64,000 nucleotides of DNA. It comes from Edaphocola flava (GTDB lineage Bacteria > Bacteroidota > Bacteroidia > Chitinophagales > Chitinophagaceae). Positions 62,180 to 64,000 of the stretch are shown in pieces (within the stretch, counting starts at the first letter, position 1; every line of letters begins with the position of its first letter). The translations under genes were made by a program, and so were the position numbers. The notes under the pieces are model-generated. The model searched no databases. It was given only the letters and a program-made list of their open reading frames with translations, and had not been told where the DNA came from. The stretch spans positions 1,054,001 to 1,118,000 of the forward strand of contig NZ_SAIQ01000001.1 in NCBI RefSeq assembly GCF_004118155.1, in the 5' to 3' direction.

Positions 62180-64000
62180 ATGCAGCACCAATATTTGAGC
62201 GAACTGAATGAACAGCAGAGAGCGGCCGTTACACATATTGACGGCCCGTTGATGATCGTAGCCGGAGCCGGAAGCGGAAAAACTAAAGTACTGACTACCC
62301 GTATTGCACACCTGCTGCGTAATGGCGTAGACGCCTTTAATATACTGGCACTGACCTTTACCAACAAGGCTGCCGCAGAAATGAAAGAACGTATCGAGAA
62401 AATACTGGGCAACTCCGAAGCCCGTAATCTGTATATCGGTACCTTCCACTCTGTATTTGCCAAAATCATGCGTGCCGAAGCGCAGAAAATTGGTTATCCC
62501 AACAACTTTACCATATATGATGCCGATGATGCCAAGAGCCTGCTCAGAAGCATTATCTCTGAAAATAACCTGGACGATAAGATTTACAAACCTAATGTAA
62601 TCTTAAGCCGTATCTCCGGTGCCAAGAACAGTCTGATCGGACCGGCACAGTACCTGAGAGAACCGGCTATTGCCCAGGAAGATGCGCGCGCCAACCGTCC
62701 GCTGACGGGGCAGATCTATGCACAATATGCCAACCGCTGTTTCAAAAACGGTGCAATGGACTTTGATGATCTGCTGTTTAAAATGTACGAATTGCTGAAA
62801 ACACAGCCTGAAGTACTGGCCAAATACCAGCACAAGTTCAAGTATGTAATGATTGATGAGTACCAGGATACCAACACCGCCCAGTATAAAATTGTAAAAA
62901 TGCTGGCTGCGGTAACGGAAAATATCTGTGTGGTAGGTGATGATGCGCAAAGTATCTACTCCTTCCGTGGTGCAACAATCCAGAACATCCTCCAGTTTCA
63001 GAATGACTATGACGATGTGAAAGTGATCAAGCTGGAGCAGAACTATCGTAGTACACAAAGTATCCTGAATGTAGCCAATAAGATTATCGGTAATAACAAG
63101 AACCAGATTCCTAAAAATCTGTGGACTGATAATGAAATAGGTGAGAAGATAAAACTGGTCAGAACCCTGACAGACAATGATGAAGGCCGTTATGTTGCCG
63201 ATGCTATTGCGGAGCATAAACTGCGTTATCACTATAGTAACAAAGACTTTGCCATCCTGTACCGTACCAATGCGCAAAGCCGTTCTTTCGAGGAAAGCCT
63301 CAGAAGAATGAACATTCCTTACCGCATATTCGGTGGTCTGTCGTTCTACCAGAGAAAGGAGATCAAAGACTTTATCGCCTACCTGCGTGTTACTGCCAAC
63401 CCGAGAGATGAAGAAGCGATTAAACGCATCATCAACTACCCGGTAAGAGGCATTGGTAAAACCAGCCTGGAGAAAATGGTGATCGCAGCAAATGAAAGCG
63501 GTAAACCATTATGGGAAGTGATACAGGCGCCTACTGCTTATGGCCTTAAAGGTGCATCTGCGGCAGCGGTAGAAACATTTGTAACACTGATTAAAAGTGC
63601 ACAGACCATGCTGAAAACGCATAATGCCTATGATGTGGCATTTGCCGTAGGTAAGCATAGTGGTCTGGTAAAAGAGTTATACGCAGATAAAACGGTTGAG
63701 GGTCTGCAACGTTATGAGAACGTACAGGAATTACTCAACTCTATTAAAGAATATACAGAGACGCCAAACGCAGACGGAGAACTGGAAGAAGATAAAAGCC
63801 TGGGTACTTACCTGCAAAACATCACCCTGCTGACCGATGCGGATAAAGAAAATGACGAAGACCAGGATGTGGTAAAACTCATGACCATTCACGCGGCAAA
63901 AGGACTGGAATTCCCTTGTACCTTCGCTGTGGGATTGGAAGAAAACCTCTTCCCATCAGCTATGAGTCTATATGCCCGTGAAGATCTGGAAGAAGAGCGT
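62180..64000 (+). CDS. UvrD/PcrA-type ATP-dependent DNA helicase (partial, right edge)
   Basis: The ATG at 62180 opens a frame of exactly 607 codons that runs off the right edge. MQHQYLSELNEQQRAAV is the Q-motif region, Walker A is GAGSGKT at 29-35, then LTFTNKAAAEMKERI, GTFHSVFAKIMR, MDFDDLL, Walker B MIDEYQDT and VVGDDAQSIYSFRGA; later DFAILYRTNAQSR, RNMNIPYRIFGGLSF-like and HAAKGLEFPCTFAVG are motifs IV-V. These are the superfamily 1A 3'-5' helicase motifs in order. UvrD/PcrA act in excision repair and in clearing stalled forks. A -7-like TAACTTCG is at 62165-62172. Confidence 0.96.
   Translation, partial: MQHQYLSELNEQQRAAVTHIDGPLMIVAGAGSGKTKVLTTRIAHLLRNGVDAFNILALTFTNKAAAEMKERIEKILGNSEARNLYIGTFHSVFAKIMRAEAQKIGYPNNFTIYDADDAKSLLRSIISENNLDDKIYKPNVILSRISGAKNSLIGPAQYLREPAIAQEDARANRPLTGQIYAQYANRCFKNGAMDFDDLLFKMYELLKTQPEVLAKYQHKFKYVMIDEYQDTNTAQYKIVKMLAAVTENICVVGDDAQSIYSFRGATIQNILQFQNDYDDVKVIKLEQNYRSTQSILNVANKIIGNNKNQIPKNLWTDNEIGEKIKLVRTLTDNDEGRYVADAIAEHKLRYHYSNKDFAILYRTNAQSRSFEESLRRMNIPYRIFGGLSFYQRKEIKDFIAYLRVTANPRDEEAIKRIINYPVRGIGKTSLEKMVIAANESGKPLWEVIQAPTAYGLKGASAAAVETFVTLIKSAQTMLKTHNAYDVAFAVGKHSGLVKELYADKTVEGLQRYENVQELLNSIKEYTETPNADGELEEDKSLGTYLQNITLLTDADKENDEDQDVVKLMTIHAAKGLEFPCTFAVGLEENLFPSAMSLYAREDLEEER

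Noticed and set aside
1-64000. tRNA, rRNA, CRISPR array, transposase, prophage genes
   Set aside because: I read for T-loop motifs, regularly spaced repeats and DDE or HUH motifs and found none that hold up by eye; a dedicated RNA search was not possible.

Overview
The window is about 64 kb of a Bacteroidota chromosome. The evidence is a type IX secretion (gliding-motility type) C-terminal domain at the left edge, TonB/OMP barrel proteins, SusC-style leader peptides ending in AQ, PurN/MnmG/S1/LigA of Bacteroidota type, and dozens of promoters with the Bacteroidota -7 box TAnnTTTG and almost no Shine-Dalgarno sequences. A Chitinophagales-like relative is my guess, not a demonstration. No rRNA, tRNA, CRISPR array, prophage or intact transposase gene was seen.

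Layout. 1-9.3 kb: T9SS-domain protein end, dxs, a LolA-like carrier, a broken secreted-protein gene on the minus strand (3179-3695), an outer-membrane beta-barrel receptor, a Cys/Met-metabolism PLP enzyme and a Wzi-like protein. 9.4-13.7 kb: a co-directional set apbE - acyltransferase/SGNH - DUF4266 lipoprotein - DUF3570 barrel. 13.7-16.4 kb: an alkylation-repair pair, an AraC-MGMT (Ada-like) gene and an alkB gene, which share an almost identical 22-bp operator at the same distance from the -7 box. 16.5-20.5 kb: DUF2238 protein, unknown protein, Crp/Fnr regulator and two pirins. 20.7-28.5 kb: lipoprotein, WG-repeat protein, rpsA (with an unusual strong SD and a TTG start), TPR and membrane proteins, hydrolase and a double ABC ATPase.

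28.6-34.4 kb is the most informative stretch for the chromosome as a whole. A gene-free, AT-rich region with at least seven DnaA-box-like 9-mers (28.7-29.3 kb) is followed 3 kb later by four parS-type 16-mers (32.3-32.9 kb) around the start of mnmG. I read this as the replication origin and the ParB loading zone. Between them lie a class III PhaC-like synthase, a membrane protein and an arginase-family enzyme.

34.5-42.8 kb: secreted protein, purN, two POT peptide transporters, TPR protein, GT4, a 380-bp strongly structured non-coding element and an autoregulated TetR gene. 42.8-54.9 kb: Prc protease, ligA downstream of a polysaccharide cluster (GT2, methyltransferase, flippase), C45-type Ntn hydrolase, htpG. 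54.9-57.1 kb is an accessory islet: GC-rich inverted repeats, a SymE-like toxin gene divergent from an XRE regulator over three copies of one palindrome, a membrane-anchored orphan and REP-like hairpin repeats. 57.2-64 kb: a transglutaminase-fold protein that seems to have lost its catalytic residues, dgt, small envelope proteins, S66 peptidase, YceI and the start of a UvrD/PcrA helicase cut by the window edge.

Regulatory logic visible in the DNA: a shared Ada-type operator, a TetR palindrome over its own -7 box, an inverted repeat over the pirin promoter, a triple palindrome in the symE/xre divergence, a sigma54-like element before htpG, and several genes whose ATG lies only 4-5 nt after the -7 box, suggesting leaderless transcripts.
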